From positions 17,807 to 81,806 of the forward strand of contig JAEUHQ010000082.1 of NCBI GenBank assembly GCA_016794565.1: DNA of 64,000 bases, read 5' to 3'. Shown piece by piece: positions 1-8,787 of the stretch (the first letter of the stretch is position 1; each line of letters opens with the position of its first letter). The notes under the pieces were generated by a model that was not told the DNA's origin, searched no databases, and saw only the letters and a list, made by a program, of their open reading frames with translations. The DNA is from Planctomycetota bacterium (GTDB taxonomy: Bacteria > Planctomycetota > UBA1135 > UBA2386). Made by a program: the position numbers and the translations under genes.

Positions 1-101
1 ATCCGGTCTGGGTGACGGTGCGGACCGGCACAGAACCGGTCGCCCCGATCGGCCGGCCCGGGACCGCCGTGCGCGTGGGGACGCTTCGGATCACCGACTG
101 A
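1..101 (+). CDS. C-terminal end of an unknown protein (partial)
   Basis: The third forward frame is open from the window edge to a TGA at 99-101 and reads as a normal protein end, rich in Val, Thr, Pro and Gly and finishing LRITD. The codons have the G/C third positions of real genes here. The start lies outside the window. The beta-type composition would suit the last strand of an extracellular or envelope domain, but that is inference. The gene converges on the minus-strand operon ending at 221; the 119 bases between hold nothing I recognise. Confidence 0.45.
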   Translation, partial: PVWVTVRTGTEPVAPIGRPGTAVRVGTLRITD

Positions 102-220
102 CCGTCATCCCGCGGATTCGGCAGGCACCCGCGGCGAACGCGCGTTGGCTGTCGGGTTCGTGAATCGAATCTTCGCACACCGTAGCGGCCGCGGATCGCG
201 CGCCGCCCGCCCGTCGCGAT

Positions 221-1489
221 TCAGTGCAGTCCGAGAATGCGCGCTCGACCGCGATCGAGGGTGACGCGGCAGCGGCTCAGCAGATCGACGCCGAGCACGC
301 CGTGAACGGGGAAGACGGCGCCGGGCGCACGAGGAACGACCGGCAGGGCGACGCCCTGGAAGCGCGCCTCCGAACATCGCAGCACGAGGTCGCGCACTTC
401 TCGCACCGCGACGAGGCCGCCGCCGACGGTGCGAACACGACGGAACGACGGTGCCGTGCGCGCGTCTCCGCCGGGCAGCGCCGCGACGCCGGCCGCGGTG
501 AGGCTCGAGTGGCTCGCTCCGGTGTCGAGCACGAACCACAGGCGAACGCCTTCGACGTGCACGGGAACGAGGCAGCGTCCGTCGGCTCGCACACACTGCA
601 CCGACTCGCCTTCCGGCAGGCCGCGCGGCAGTTCGAGTGCCACGCTCTGTCGCTCCGGATCGAGCGTCATGCGGAACGCCGCGAGCATGTCGAGGCCGAG
701 CACACCGTGGGGAACACGATCGGGACCGCCGAACAGATCACGCAGCCGCAACGCCGCGTCCGCGACGACCAGCACCGGCACGGCGCCGAGATCGACTTCG
801 CCGACGGAGAACGCATCGAGCACGCCGACCGAGATCGGCAGCGGCTGCCCCGTCCCGTCGAGCGCTTCGCCGGCCGGCAGTTCGTTGCGCACGCCCAGCT
901 CCTGCGCGAACGAACGCGACACGGTCGTCATCGACGTGCCCGTGTCGATCGCGAACGGCCGCAGCTTGTCGCCCGCACCGCACACGAACTCGGGCTGATC
1001 GCCGGGCAGGAGCGGCTGTTCGGTGAGGAGCGGCCCGGAGGGCTTCCGCAGGTACGCGAGCATCGACGCGATCGTGGCGAACGCGCGCCGGCGCGATTCG
1101 TCGGCTCCGACCGCTCCCACCAGCAGGTGGTGCGAGCACTCGCCCCACCGCCCAGCCTGGAACAGGAGGTCGCCGAGACGACCACTCGGCCCCTGCAGTT
1201 CTTCGATCGAGGCGCCCGCGCCGCGCGCGTTGCGCAAGGCCGCGATCTGTTCGTTCACGGCGCGGCCGTCCTGCCACAGCAGATCGGCGACCACGGAACT
1301 CCACGCCGCAGCGTCCGCGTGGGCCGGGAAGCGGGCTCGTGCGCGCGCGACGAGGTCGATCGCCTGCTCGAGCTGCCCCGCGTGCAACGCCGACGCGACG
1401 TTCTCGAGCACGATCTCGACGGGCGGCTCCGACCGCCGGGTCGCACACGCACCGAACGTCGCGACCAGGATCGCGGCAAACGGCTTCAC
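221..1489 (-). CDS. lipoprotein with two retropepsin-like aspartic protease lobes
   Basis: The protein has 422 residues. A short hydrophobic N-terminus with Cys at residue 15 (FGAC) suggests a lipoprotein signal, though the lipobox is imperfect. Residues 20-145 look helical and TPR-like. Two similar aspartic protease lobes follow. Each has a hydrophobic-DTG motif (IDTGTS with Asp182, LDTGAS with Asp322) and, about 75-80 residues later, an HGVLG(L/V)D motif matching the flap and second-psi-loop region of the Asp_protease_2/retropepsin family. Two DTG lobes in one chain could form a complete active site without a dimer. It is last in a five-gene operon; its ATG overlaps the upstream TGA by 4 bp (ATGA). 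The substrate is unknown, and peptidase activity is inferred from the motifs. Confidence 0.85.
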   Translation of the reverse strand: MKPFAAILVATFGACATRRSEPPVEIVLENVASALHAGQLEQAIDLVARARARFPAHADAAAWSSVVADLLWQDGRAVNEQIAALRNARGAGASIEELQGPSGRLGDLLFQAGRWGECSHHLLVGAVGADESRRRAFATIASMLAYLRKPSGPLLTEQPLLPGDQPEFVCGAGDKLRPFAIDTGTSMTTVSRSFAQELGVRNELPAGEALDGTGQPLPISVGVLDAFSVGEVDLGAVPVLVVADAALRLRDLFGGPDRVPHGVLGLDMLAAFRMTLDPERQSVALELPRGLPEGESVQCVRADGRCLVPVHVEGVRLWFVLDTGASHSSLTAAGVAALPGGDARTAPSFRRVRTVGGGLVAVREVRDLVLRCSEARFQGVALPVVPRAPGAVFPVHGVLGVDLLSRCRVTLDRGRARILGLH

Positions 1490-4161
1490 GACGACGAGAT
1501 CGTGATCGTGTGGCTGGAGGCGGAGTCGACGCCACGTTCGACCGCGCCGATCGATTGGTAGAACGCCGACAGGTCACGGTACGAGAACGGCCGGCCGCTC
1601 AGCGGTCCCGTGCTCGCGCGGAACGCCGTCAGGGTCAGCGAGTACGTGCGGCCGGCGACGAGTGGCGTGACCATCTCCGCAGGCAGCTGCAGGAACGAGA
1701 ACTCCGTCACGTCCGGCGGCAGCAGCACCTGCCACAGCATGGTCTCGGTGCCGACGACACTTCGCAGCTCGAGCGTCGCGTAGAGCACGTCGCCGGGCAG
1801 CGAGAACTGCACCGTGAAGCCGTTCGCGGCGACCGTTCCGCCGGCCGCTGGAGCCGTGATCTGCGGCGGCACGAGCAGCGGCGCCGCCGACTCCGTTCCG
1901 ACGCCGCGCAGCGACGACAGCGAACGCTGCGTCACCGTTCCGCCGCCTGCTGCGGCACCCGACCCGCTCACCAGCACACGCCAGCGGTGCCCCGCGAGCT
2001 GGCCCGTCAACGCGGGGAGCTGGAGCACGAGATCACTGCCGGAGGCCGCGTGGTTGCCGCCGATGTCGCGCACGACGTCGATCGCGCGACCGGAAGGCTG
2101 CTCGAGTGCCAGCGACAACCTGAGGTCCGCGGCGACGATCGGCGCCTGCAGACCGGCGAGACCCTGCGGCACGATGAACGCGGTCGTCGCTGGATGATCG
2201 AGCGTGATGTCGCGCGAGATCACGTCACCCTCGACGGGCTCGACGTCCGCCGCGATGCCGATGCTGCGCAGCGTCGCCACGGCGCCCGCGACCGTGAGCT
2301 CGGCGGCCGCCAGGTGACCGCCTGTGCGGTCCACCCCGGCGACGAACGCACCGTGCGTGGACGCCGGGTCCACGTCGATCGGCAGCGAGGACCGGATCGG
2401 AACACCGTCGACGACGTCGTCCCACCACTCCTGCAGGTCGATGCGGCGCGTCGCCCGCAGCCGATGCTGCCGGCTCCCGTCGGCGCCGAGCAGCGTGCCC
2501 TGCACGAGACCGTGGCGATCGAACGCGCCGAGTGTCGGCCGCAGCTGGCGGCGAATCGCCAGTTCGAGGTGTTCGGCGTCCGGGTGTTCGATCGTCGTGG
2601 CACTGACGATCGTGGCGCCGTCGCGCGAAGTGCGCAGCGACGCCGTCGCGCGGCCGTCGAAGTCGCGATCGACGAAGAACGTGCCGGACTGATCGGTGAG
2701 GCCGACGAAGCCGGTGTTCGACACGACGCCACCGACGACGCCCGCGCCGCGGATCGGACCGCCGCCGACCGAGTCCGTGACGATCGCACGCACCCGGCGA
2801 GTGCCGAGGAACCAGGGACGCTGCTCGAAGAACTGTGCCGTGTCGATCCAGCGCCGCCCGTTGTCGAGGAACTGCAGCTGCTGACCGAAGATGACATCGC
2901 GCGCGTCGACCGCGCGAGCCTCGACGAAGCCGAACCACTGCGCCGGCACGTCCTCGAAGGTCGCCTGCCCATCGACGTCGCTGAACGTGGCGAACGCACT
3001 CTCCGTGAACTGCGCGCTGATCCGCACGGGACGCAACGACTCCCCGCGGCCGCGCCGGATTTGCTGCACGCGGACGTTGCCTGCGGGCACGGTGTCGAGC
3101 ACGAGGTCGCCGACGTTCGCTTCCGCGTTCGCCGTCACCGGCACCGTCGCCGTCGTGCGCACCGGCAACCAGTCGCCGCCCGAGAACACTTCGATCTCGG
3201 CACTGCGCGTGCCGCCGATTCCCGTCGTCGCGGGCAGTCCGTCGACCAGGAACACACCATCGCGCCCGGTTCGGCCGACACGCCCGTCGACGAGGATCAT
3301 CGCGTCGGGCACCGGTGCGGGCGTCGGCGTCGCCGCGTCGAGAACACGCCCGCGCACCGAACACACCGGCACTTCGCACGCGAGCACGTAGAGGCCGCCG
3401 CGAGCGACGGCGCCGTTCGCGGCGACGCGGCCACCGGACGCCGAGAGGCCCGTGGCGACCTCGGTCCATTCGCCCGTGTCGGCAGAGAGATGGAGCAGCA
3501 CACCGGTCGCCCCGGCGAGCGATACGTCGTCCGCAACGTCGACGTCGACGGCGGGCGCGAACGTCGCACCGGGCGGGTCGACGCAGACGACACGCCCGGT
3601 GAGGAACGCGCCACCGCCGGCGGGGCGCGGCAGGTCGCCCGGAACGTGCGCAGCCTGCAGATCACCGACGCGCAGCGCCACCGTCGTCGCGGCGTCGGGC
3701 GCACCGACACTCGCACCGGCCGGCACGCGCAGGATCGCTCCGTTCGCCGACGTGGCGGTCACCGTCGCGCCCTGCACTCCGACGTTCAGCGTCGTCGGCG
3801 CGCTGCCGAGGTCGGGCAGGAACACGACGGAGGGCAGGTCCGGCCCGACGACCGTCGTCGCGAAGCGCACACGACCGAGTCCGTCTCCGACGACTGCCGC
3901 GCCGTTCGTGCCGTCGACGTCGACGAGGACGCGACCCCGCGGACTCGCGAAGAGTTCGCCGCGCCCGTTCGGACCGGACAACGCGACCGCCGAACCGACG
4001 GTCGCGCGCGCGCCCGTGACGCCGCGCCCCTGGTCGTCGAGCACGACCACCTTCGAGCTGGCGCCGGGCAACTTCGGCAACACCGGCCCGACCTCGCTGC
4101 CGTCGCCGGCGCACGCCGACAGCAGCAGGAGCGGCCACACGGGGCGCATCGAACGCATCAT
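1486..4161 (-). CDS. large lipoprotein with carboxypeptidase-regulatory-like domains
   Basis: The protein has 891 residues and a clear lipoprotein signal: hydrophobic LLLLSAC with the lipidated Cys near residue 17. The rest is built of beta-rich modules resembling CarboxypepD_reg/prealbumin-like domains, for instance around the segment RGRVLDAATPTP...GRTGRDGVFLVDGLP. A final Fn3-like domain covers the last ~130 residues. No catalytic motif is visible. I chose the first of three nearby ATGs because it makes an ATGA overlap with the upstream M28 peptidase stop, and GGAGG lies directly before it. The second ATG, 3 bp later, is equally possible. It probably acts as a surface or periplasmic adhesion or scaffold protein; function unknown. 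Confidence 0.8.
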   Translation of the reverse strand: MMRSMRPVWPLLLLSACAGDGSEVGPVLPKLPGASSKVVVLDDQGRGVTGARATVGSAVALSGPNGRGELFASPRGRVLVDVDGTNGAAVVGDGLGRVRFATTVVGPDLPSVVFLPDLGSAPTTLNVGVQGATVTATSANGAILRVPAGASVGAPDAATTVALRVGDLQAAHVPGDLPRPAGGGAFLTGRVVCVDPPGATFAPAVDVDVADDVSLAGATGVLLHLSADTGEWTEVATGLSASGGRVAANGAVARGGLYVLACEVPVCSVRGRVLDAATPTPAPVPDAMILVDGRVGRTGRDGVFLVDGLPATTGIGGTRSAEIEVFSGGDWLPVRTTATVPVTANAEANVGDLVLDTVPAGNVRVQQIRRGRGESLRPVRISAQFTESAFATFSDVDGQATFEDVPAQWFGFVEARAVDARDVIFGQQLQFLDNGRRWIDTAQFFEQRPWFLGTRRVRAIVTDSVGGGPIRGAGVVGGVVSNTGFVGLTDQSGTFFVDRDFDGRATASLRTSRDGATIVSATTIEHPDAEHLELAIRRQLRPTLGAFDRHGLVQGTLLGADGSRQHRLRATRRIDLQEWWDDVVDGVPIRSSLPIDVDPASTHGAFVAGVDRTGGHLAAAELTVAGAVATLRSIGIAADVEPVEGDVISRDITLDHPATTAFIVPQGLAGLQAPIVAADLRLSLALEQPSGRAIDVVRDIGGNHAASGSDLVLQLPALTGQLAGHRWRVLVSGSGAAAGGGTVTQRSLSSLRGVGTESAAPLLVPPQITAPAAGGTVAANGFTVQFSLPGDVLYATLELRSVVGTETMLWQVLLPPDVTEFSFLQLPAEMVTPLVAGRTYSLTLTAFRASTGPLSGRPFSYRDLSAFYQSIGAVERGVDSASSHTITISSS

Positions 4162-5531
4162 CCTCCGCCTCCCTTGTCCTTCTCCGCGGTCGCGGCGCGA
4201 CGCCGCTGATCGAATCGTTCCGGCTCCGGCGGCGTCGCGACGCGGCTGCGACTGCCGTCGGCACCGACGCTGCGCACGCCCACGATCGCATCGTCGAGAC
4301 AGACGCCGGCGAGTGTCGCCTTCTTGCGGCGGCCGGCGCCCGCAGGCGTCGCCGCCTCCATCGCGATCACGTGCGTCCAGTCCGCATCCGTGGTCTCGCG
4401 CCACGTGAACTCGCAACGTTCGACGCCAGCCGGCAGCTCGTACTCGAGCTCGGTGTCGTAGCGATCGCGGCACAGCGAAGCGGAAACGGCGAGCGGCGGT
4501 GGCGGCGCACTCGCCAGCTCGACGAGCGTCGCGACGACGACGCGGGCGACCTTCGCCGTGTACGCGAAGTCTGCGAACTCGGGCAGGTCGCCGTACGGCT
4601 TGCCGTCCCGTTCCGTGACGTCCTGGTGCTGGCGCGAGAAGTCCTCGCGCGGTTCGGACAGACGCACCGCCGGGAATCCCTGCTCGAAGAACGAACGGTG
4701 GTCGCCGCCGCGACCGTACCGGTCGCCCCGAAGAATCAGCTTCACCGCGAAGTCGGGCACGTGCGTTCGCGCGGCGTACGCGACGGCGCGCGCGAGGCTG
4801 CGGCCGCTGCCGTCGTTGCCGCTCGGCGCGTAGCTGAAGCACCGCACGTGGCGATCGTGGCGCTGGCCGTCCATGCCGAGCGTGTTGCCGACGATGTCGC
4901 ACCCGAGCATGCCGTCGACGTCCGCCTTCGCCGCGGCGAGCGCCCTGGCGTGCGCGCCCGAACCGAGCAGTCCCTGCTCTTCGCCGTCGTAGGCCGCGAA
5001 AACGAGGGTCGCCGGGAACGCCGACGACACCAGCGCCCTGCAGGCCGCGAGCGCGACGGCCGTTCCCGATGCGTCGTCCACCGCGCCGGGCGCGATCCCG
5101 GCGCCGTCCTCGCCCCGCGAGTTGCGCGAGTCGTAGTGGCCGCCGACGACGTAGACGCGATCCGGGTCGCTCGTGCCTCGCAGCGTCGCGATCACGTTCA
5201 CGATCGGCACCTCGCGCGGCAAGCCCGGTCGCGCACACGGCACGGTCTCCTCCTGCAGCGCGACCGACAGGCGCCCCCCGCTGGCGGCAGCGCACTCCTC
5301 GAACCGAGCGCGCAACCAGCGGCGCGCGGCGCCCGTGCCCTCGGTCTCGCTGTCGGTGCGCGACAGCACGTGGCGCGTGCCGAATCCGACCAGTGTGCGC
5401 ACGTCCTTCTCGATCTGCGCCGGGTCGATCGTCGCGAGGGCGGCGCGAACCCGGTCCTCGATCCGCGCCGCCGGCTCCTGAGCGAGCGCCGCAGCGCCGA
5501 CGACCATCGCGAGCACGCCGCGCGAGATCAT
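4158..5531 (-). CDS. secreted M28-family zinc aminopeptidase
   Basis: The protein has 457 residues and a signal peptide ending around AALAQE. The M28 di-zinc ligands and catalytic residues are all present in order: GGHYDSR (His132), the Asp of AVDDASGT (Asp152), DGEEQGLLGS (Glu184/Glu185), CDIVGN (Asp212) and GGDHRSFFE (His278). The family removes N-terminal residues from peptides in the periplasm or outside the cell. The last ~120 residues are a beta-rich extension ending in a charged Lys/Gly tail. The ATG overlaps the gpmI stop by 4 bp, and its own stop overlaps the next start by 4 bp. With the aspartic protease two genes on, this suggests a peptide-degradation role for the operon's distal half. 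Confidence 0.92.
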   Translation of the reverse strand: MISRGVLAMVVGAAALAQEPAARIEDRVRAALATIDPAQIEKDVRTLVGFGTRHVLSRTDSETEGTGAARRWLRARFEECAAASGGRLSVALQEETVPCARPGLPREVPIVNVIATLRGTSDPDRVYVVGGHYDSRNSRGEDGAGIAPGAVDDASGTAVALAACRALVSSAFPATLVFAAYDGEEQGLLGSGAHARALAAAKADVDGMLGCDIVGNTLGMDGQRHDRHVRCFSYAPSGNDGSGRSLARAVAYAARTHVPDFAVKLILRGDRYGRGGDHRSFFEQGFPAVRLSEPREDFSRQHQDVTERDGKPYGDLPEFADFAYTAKVARVVVATLVELASAPPPPLAVSASLCRDRYDTELEYELPAGVERCEFTWRETTDADWTHVIAMEAATPAGAGRRKKATLAGVCLDDAIVGVRSVGADGSRSRVATPPEPERFDQRRRAATAEKDKGGGG

Positions 5532-7072
5532 GCGAACAGGTCGCGGCCGTCCATGCCGGCGCCGCGCGGCAGGCCGAGGATCGGCAGCAGCGTCGTCGCG
5601 ATGTCGCACAACCGGCCACCGGCGGCGAGGCGACGGCCCTTCGCTGCCTCGCCGCAGACGACGAACGGCACGGGATTGGTCGTGTGCGCCGTGTGCGGCT
5701 CGCCCGTCACCGGGTCGATCATCATCTCCACGTTGCCGTGGTCTGCCGTGATCGCGACGGTGCCGCCGAGGTTCGAGAACGCCGGCACGATGCGCGCGAG
5801 GCACTGGTCGATCGTCCGCACCGCCTCGATCGCGGCGGGCAGGATGCCGCTGTGCCCGACCATGTCGGCGTTCGCGAAGTTGAGGATCGTGACGTCGGGT
5901 CGTCGGTCCGAAGCGAGTTCGCGTAGCAGCGCGTCGGTGACGGCAACAGCGGACATCTCGGGCTGCAGGTCGTAGGTCGCGACCTTGGGGCTCGGGATCA
6001 GCACGCGGCGCTCACCGGGGCACTCGCGCTCGTTGCCGCCCGAGAAGAAGAACGTCACATGCGCGTACTTCTCGGTCTCGGCGATGCGCAGCTGTTGCAG
6101 CCCGCGCTCGCTCAGCACCTGAGGGAAGATGCCGTCGAGGTTCTGCGGCGCGTACGCCACCGGGCACGCGAAGTCGTCCCGATAGCGCGTCATCGTGACG
6201 AAGTGGACCGCTGGCACCGAGGCGCGCGGGAACCCGGCGAAGTCGCGCACGAGGAACGCCTCGGTGAGCTGACGCGCGCGGTCCGTCCGGAAGTTGAAGA
6301 ACAGCACCGCGTCGTCGCTGCGGACGCGCCCACGGTCGGGCGAGCCGATGCACGTCGGGAGCACGAACTCGTCGGATTCGTTGCGCGCATAGCCGGCCGC
6401 GATCGCCGCCTGGGCGGACTCGGCGGCGTGCCCGGCGCCGATCGTCAGCGCGTCGTACGCCTTCTGCACACGATCCCAGCGCTTGTCGCGGTCCATCGCG
6501 TAGTAGCGACCGACGACCGTCGCGATACGGCCCGTGCGCAGGTCGCCCATCCATCGCTCGACCTTCTCGACGTAGGCCTGGGCGGAGCGCGGCGGCGTGT
6601 CGCGCCCGTCGAGGAACGCGTGCAGGACGACGCGCTCGCCGGTGAGACCGCGATCCCTGCACGTCTCGAGCAGGGTCTTCAGGTGGAGGTCGCTGCTGTG
6701 CACGCCGCCGTCCGAGACGAGACCGAACAGGTGCAGCGCTCCGCCGCCGCGGACCGCGTGGTCGATCGCCGACACGATCGCCGGATTCCTCTGGAAGCGC
6801 CCTTCGCGGATCTCCCGATCGATGCGCGTGATCTCCTGGTAGACGACGCGGCCGGCGCCGATGTTCAGATGGCCGACCTCGGAGTTGCCCATGAGCCCGC
6901 ACGGCAGGCCCACGTCCTCGCCGCTCGCCTGCAGCGACGTCGTCGGCCACTGCTCGCGCAGACCGGACCAGAACCGCGGCTCCGCCAGCGAGATCGCGTT
7001 CGCCGGACCGGCAGGTGCTTCACCGAAGCCGTCCAGCACGATCAGGCAGAGGGGCGGGCGGCGCGGGTTCAT
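5528..7072 (-). CDS. gpmI: 2,3-bisphosphoglycerate-independent phosphoglycerate mutase
   Basis: GpmI interconverts 3- and 2-phosphoglycerate in glycolysis and gluconeogenesis, in the cytoplasm, using two manganese ions. The 514-residue length is normal for the family. The N-terminal metal Asp (IVLDGFG) and the phosphoserine nucleophile in MGNSEVGHLN (Ser64) are present, as are the later family motifs SDGGVHS, HAFLDGRDTPP, ADMVGHSG and ITADHGN, which supply substrate and metal ligands. The ATG overlaps the stop of the cyclodeaminase gene by 4 bp. A housekeeping glycolytic gene translationally coupled to folate and peptidase genes is an unusual arrangement. Confidence 0.97.
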   Translation of the reverse strand: MNPRRPPLCLIVLDGFGEAPAGPANAISLAEPRFWSGLREQWPTTSLQASGEDVGLPCGLMGNSEVGHLNIGAGRVVYQEITRIDREIREGRFQRNPAIVSAIDHAVRGGGALHLFGLVSDGGVHSSDLHLKTLLETCRDRGLTGERVVLHAFLDGRDTPPRSAQAYVEKVERWMGDLRTGRIATVVGRYYAMDRDKRWDRVQKAYDALTIGAGHAAESAQAAIAAGYARNESDEFVLPTCIGSPDRGRVRSDDAVLFFNFRTDRARQLTEAFLVRDFAGFPRASVPAVHFVTMTRYRDDFACPVAYAPQNLDGIFPQVLSERGLQQLRIAETEKYAHVTFFFSGGNERECPGERRVLIPSPKVATYDLQPEMSAVAVTDALLRELASDRRPDVTILNFANADMVGHSGILPAAIEAVRTIDQCLARIVPAFSNLGGTVAITADHGNVEMMIDPVTGEPHTAHTTNPVPFVVCGEAAKGRRLAAGGRLCDIATTLLPILGLPRGAGMDGRDLFA

Positions 7073-7692
7073 GCGAGCATCTTGTCGACGGCCGTCGCAA
7101 TCGTTGCCTGGTGCTTGCGGATCTCGTTCAGCACGACGGTCGCGCGGTCGCTCGTGCGGTCGGCCAGTTCGCGATTCGTGAGGAAGGCCGCGTTGATCTT
7201 CACGTTCAAGAACGCCCCCTCCGCCGCGGCGAGAAGCAGTGCTCCGCCGGACGCGAGATCGCTGACGATCGCCTTGCCGATGCAACCCGTGACCGTCTCC
7301 ATCGCGACGAAGACGTCGCGCACCATGCACAGCGTCTCCTCGGGCACGACCATCGCACCGACCATCGCTTCCTGGATCGCCTTCTCGCGCAGCGCCTTCT
7401 GCGCGTCGCCGTCCTTCGGCATGCCGTAGGCAGCCGACACGAGCTCGAACGAACGGCAGTCGCGCTCCGCCATCGGCTTCATGCGCTTCAGGTGGTCGGT
7501 GAGCTGGTTCTCCACCCGCTCGAGGTCGCCGTCGCGATCGACGTTCGCCTTCTTTCCCCGTGAGAAGCGCACGACCATCAGGAACAACGCGGTCCCCATG
7601 CAGCCGGCCATCGCCGCGGCCGCGCCGCCGCCGGGCGTGGCAGTCTTGGCCGCCAGGGAGTCCAGGAGCGCGGAGAAGGGTTGTTCGATCAT
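7069..7692 (-). CDS. FTCD-type cyclodeaminase / methenyl-THF cyclohydrolase family protein
   Basis: The protein has 207 residues, the usual size of a stand-alone FTCD_C domain. The motif TPGGGAAAAMAG near residue 19 and the helical pattern match the formiminotetrahydrofolate cyclodeaminase/FchA family, which converts formimino-THF to methenyl-THF or hydrolyses methenyl-THF. No formiminotransferase domain is fused to it and no histidine-degradation gene is nearby, so the exact reaction is uncertain. It is the first gene of the five-gene minus-strand operon and is divergent from the lipoprotein gene at 7779. Confidence 0.88.
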   Translation of the reverse strand: MIEQPFSALLDSLAAKTATPGGGAAAAMAGCMGTALFLMVVRFSRGKKANVDRDGDLERVENQLTDHLKRMKPMAERDCRSFELVSAAYGMPKDGDAQKALREKAIQEAMVGAMVVPEETLCMVRDVFVAMETVTGCIGKAIVSDLASGGALLLAAAEGAFLNVKINAAFLTNRELADRTSDRATVVLNEIRKHQATIATAVDKMLA

Positions 7693-7778
7693 GCGCGGGT
7701 GAGTCTCGGCGGCAGCCGAACCGGATCAAGGCCGTTCTGCGTGCTTGCGCCGCGCGCCGGCGTCGCGACAGTGCCGCC

Positions 7779-8369
7779 ATGCCGTTTCGCCGATCGCGCC
7801 ACGCTCTGTTCTGCCTGTCTGCCCTCGCGGCATGCGGGGCGACGTCGCGCCTGCCCACGGACCTCGCGACCCTCGCTGCGGAATCACCGGTCGACTCGCC
7901 AGCGCGGCTGCGGCTCGTCGGCGATCGCATCGCGGCAGCCACGATCGCGGTCGGACCGGGCGCCATGCCGCCGGAGGTGCGCACCACGCTCGACGCCATC
8001 GCCCCTGGCGGTGAACTCCTGTTCCAGGGCCGCGAATGGGGCCCGCGCGGTCGCGGCTTCCGCATCGAGAAGCGTTACCGCGGTAACGGCGAGGAGCATG
8101 TGCGCTCCGTCCTGATCGGCGAGGACGGCAGCGTGCTCGAGCGCGCCCATTCCGTACCGCTGACCCAGGTTCCGCCGAACGTGCTCGGCGCGGCCCTGCG
8201 CACCGGCCCCCACGTCGACGAAGCGCGCATCGTGTCGGGGCCCGAGCGCGAGGAGTACTGGTCGTGCACGATCCGCACCCGGATCGGACGCACGTTCGTC
8301 GTCGACGTCGACCTCGACGGCCGGGTCTTGCGCACCACACGACGCATCGACGCACACCTCGACCTGTGA
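7779..8369 (+). CDS. small lipoprotein of unknown function
   Basis: The protein has 196 residues. The N-terminus is a short basic stretch, a hydrophobic core and LAAC, a good lipobox with Cys near residue 19. The mature part alternates beta strands and has no recognised motif; it ends in an Arg-rich strand segment (VLRTTRRIDAHL). I took the ATG at 7779 because it places the signal peptide at the N-terminus. It is divergent from the cyclodeaminase operon, 86 bp away, and 49 bp upstream of the next lipoprotein gene, so the two may be co-transcribed. Confidence 0.7.
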   Translation: MPFRRSRHALFCLSALAACGATSRLPTDLATLAAESPVDSPARLRLVGDRIAAATIAVGPGAMPPEVRTTLDAIAPGGELLFQGREWGPRGRGFRIEKRYRGNGEEHVRSVLIGEDGSVLERAHSVPLTQVPPNVLGAALRTGPHVDEARIVSGPEREEYWSCTIRTRIGRTFVVDVDLDGRVLRTTRRIDAHLDL

Positions 8370-8418
8370 CGCGACGCACACGATGATGCGCGCGCCTCAC
8401 GCAACGCCAGGGAGTCCC

Positions 8419-8775
8419 ATGCTCAGAAGACGTCGCGCATCGCTGCTCGCCCCGCTCCTCCTCGCCGCGACCGTACTCGGTTCGTGCGCCGCCGGGCCGC
8501 ACCAGCTGCGGCGGACGATCGACGACTGGGATCGCCAGCTCTACGTGAACAGCCCGTGGTTCAACGCCGCGCTCTGGGTCGTGCCGGTGATCCCCGTCGC
8601 GACGATCGGAGGGTTCACGTTCGACTTCCTGATCGGCGATCCCTACGCGTTCTGGTTCGGCGACGCGTGGGACGGCGAAGGCACCGGATTCGAACACGCC
8701 CCCGTCGAGGCCGTGGACGGAACCGTCGACAGCCTCCTCCTCGACCGCTCGGGCTGGACCCGCACGGCGAAGTGA
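8419..8775 (+). CDS. DUF3332-like small lipoprotein
   Basis: The protein has 118 residues with a signal peptide ending LGSC (Cys near residue 23). The mature part carries a Trp-rich segment (IDDWDRQLYVN), a hydrophobic stretch with PVIPVATIGG, and then DFLIGDPYAFWFGD. This order matches DUF3332 proteins, which have a WN..., a hydrophobic segment with VP, and a closing NSIEFWTG-type motif. An AGGGAG Shine-Dalgarno sequence just before the ATG at 8419 decides against the ATG at 8383. The function of the family is not known. Confidence 0.75.
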   Translation: MLRRRRASLLAPLLLAATVLGSCAAGPHQLRRTIDDWDRQLYVNSPWFNAALWVVPVIPVATIGGFTFDFLIGDPYAFWFGDAWDGEGTGFEHAPVEAVDGTVDSLLLDRSGWTRTAK

Positions 8776-8787
8776 CCGCGAACGCGG

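Noticed and set aside
1339..4209. 956-residue plus-strand open frame
   Set aside because: It lies opposite the lipoprotein and peptidase genes, is mostly Arg/Ala/Asp low-complexity, and has no signal or domain. It is an antisense shadow of GC-rich codons.
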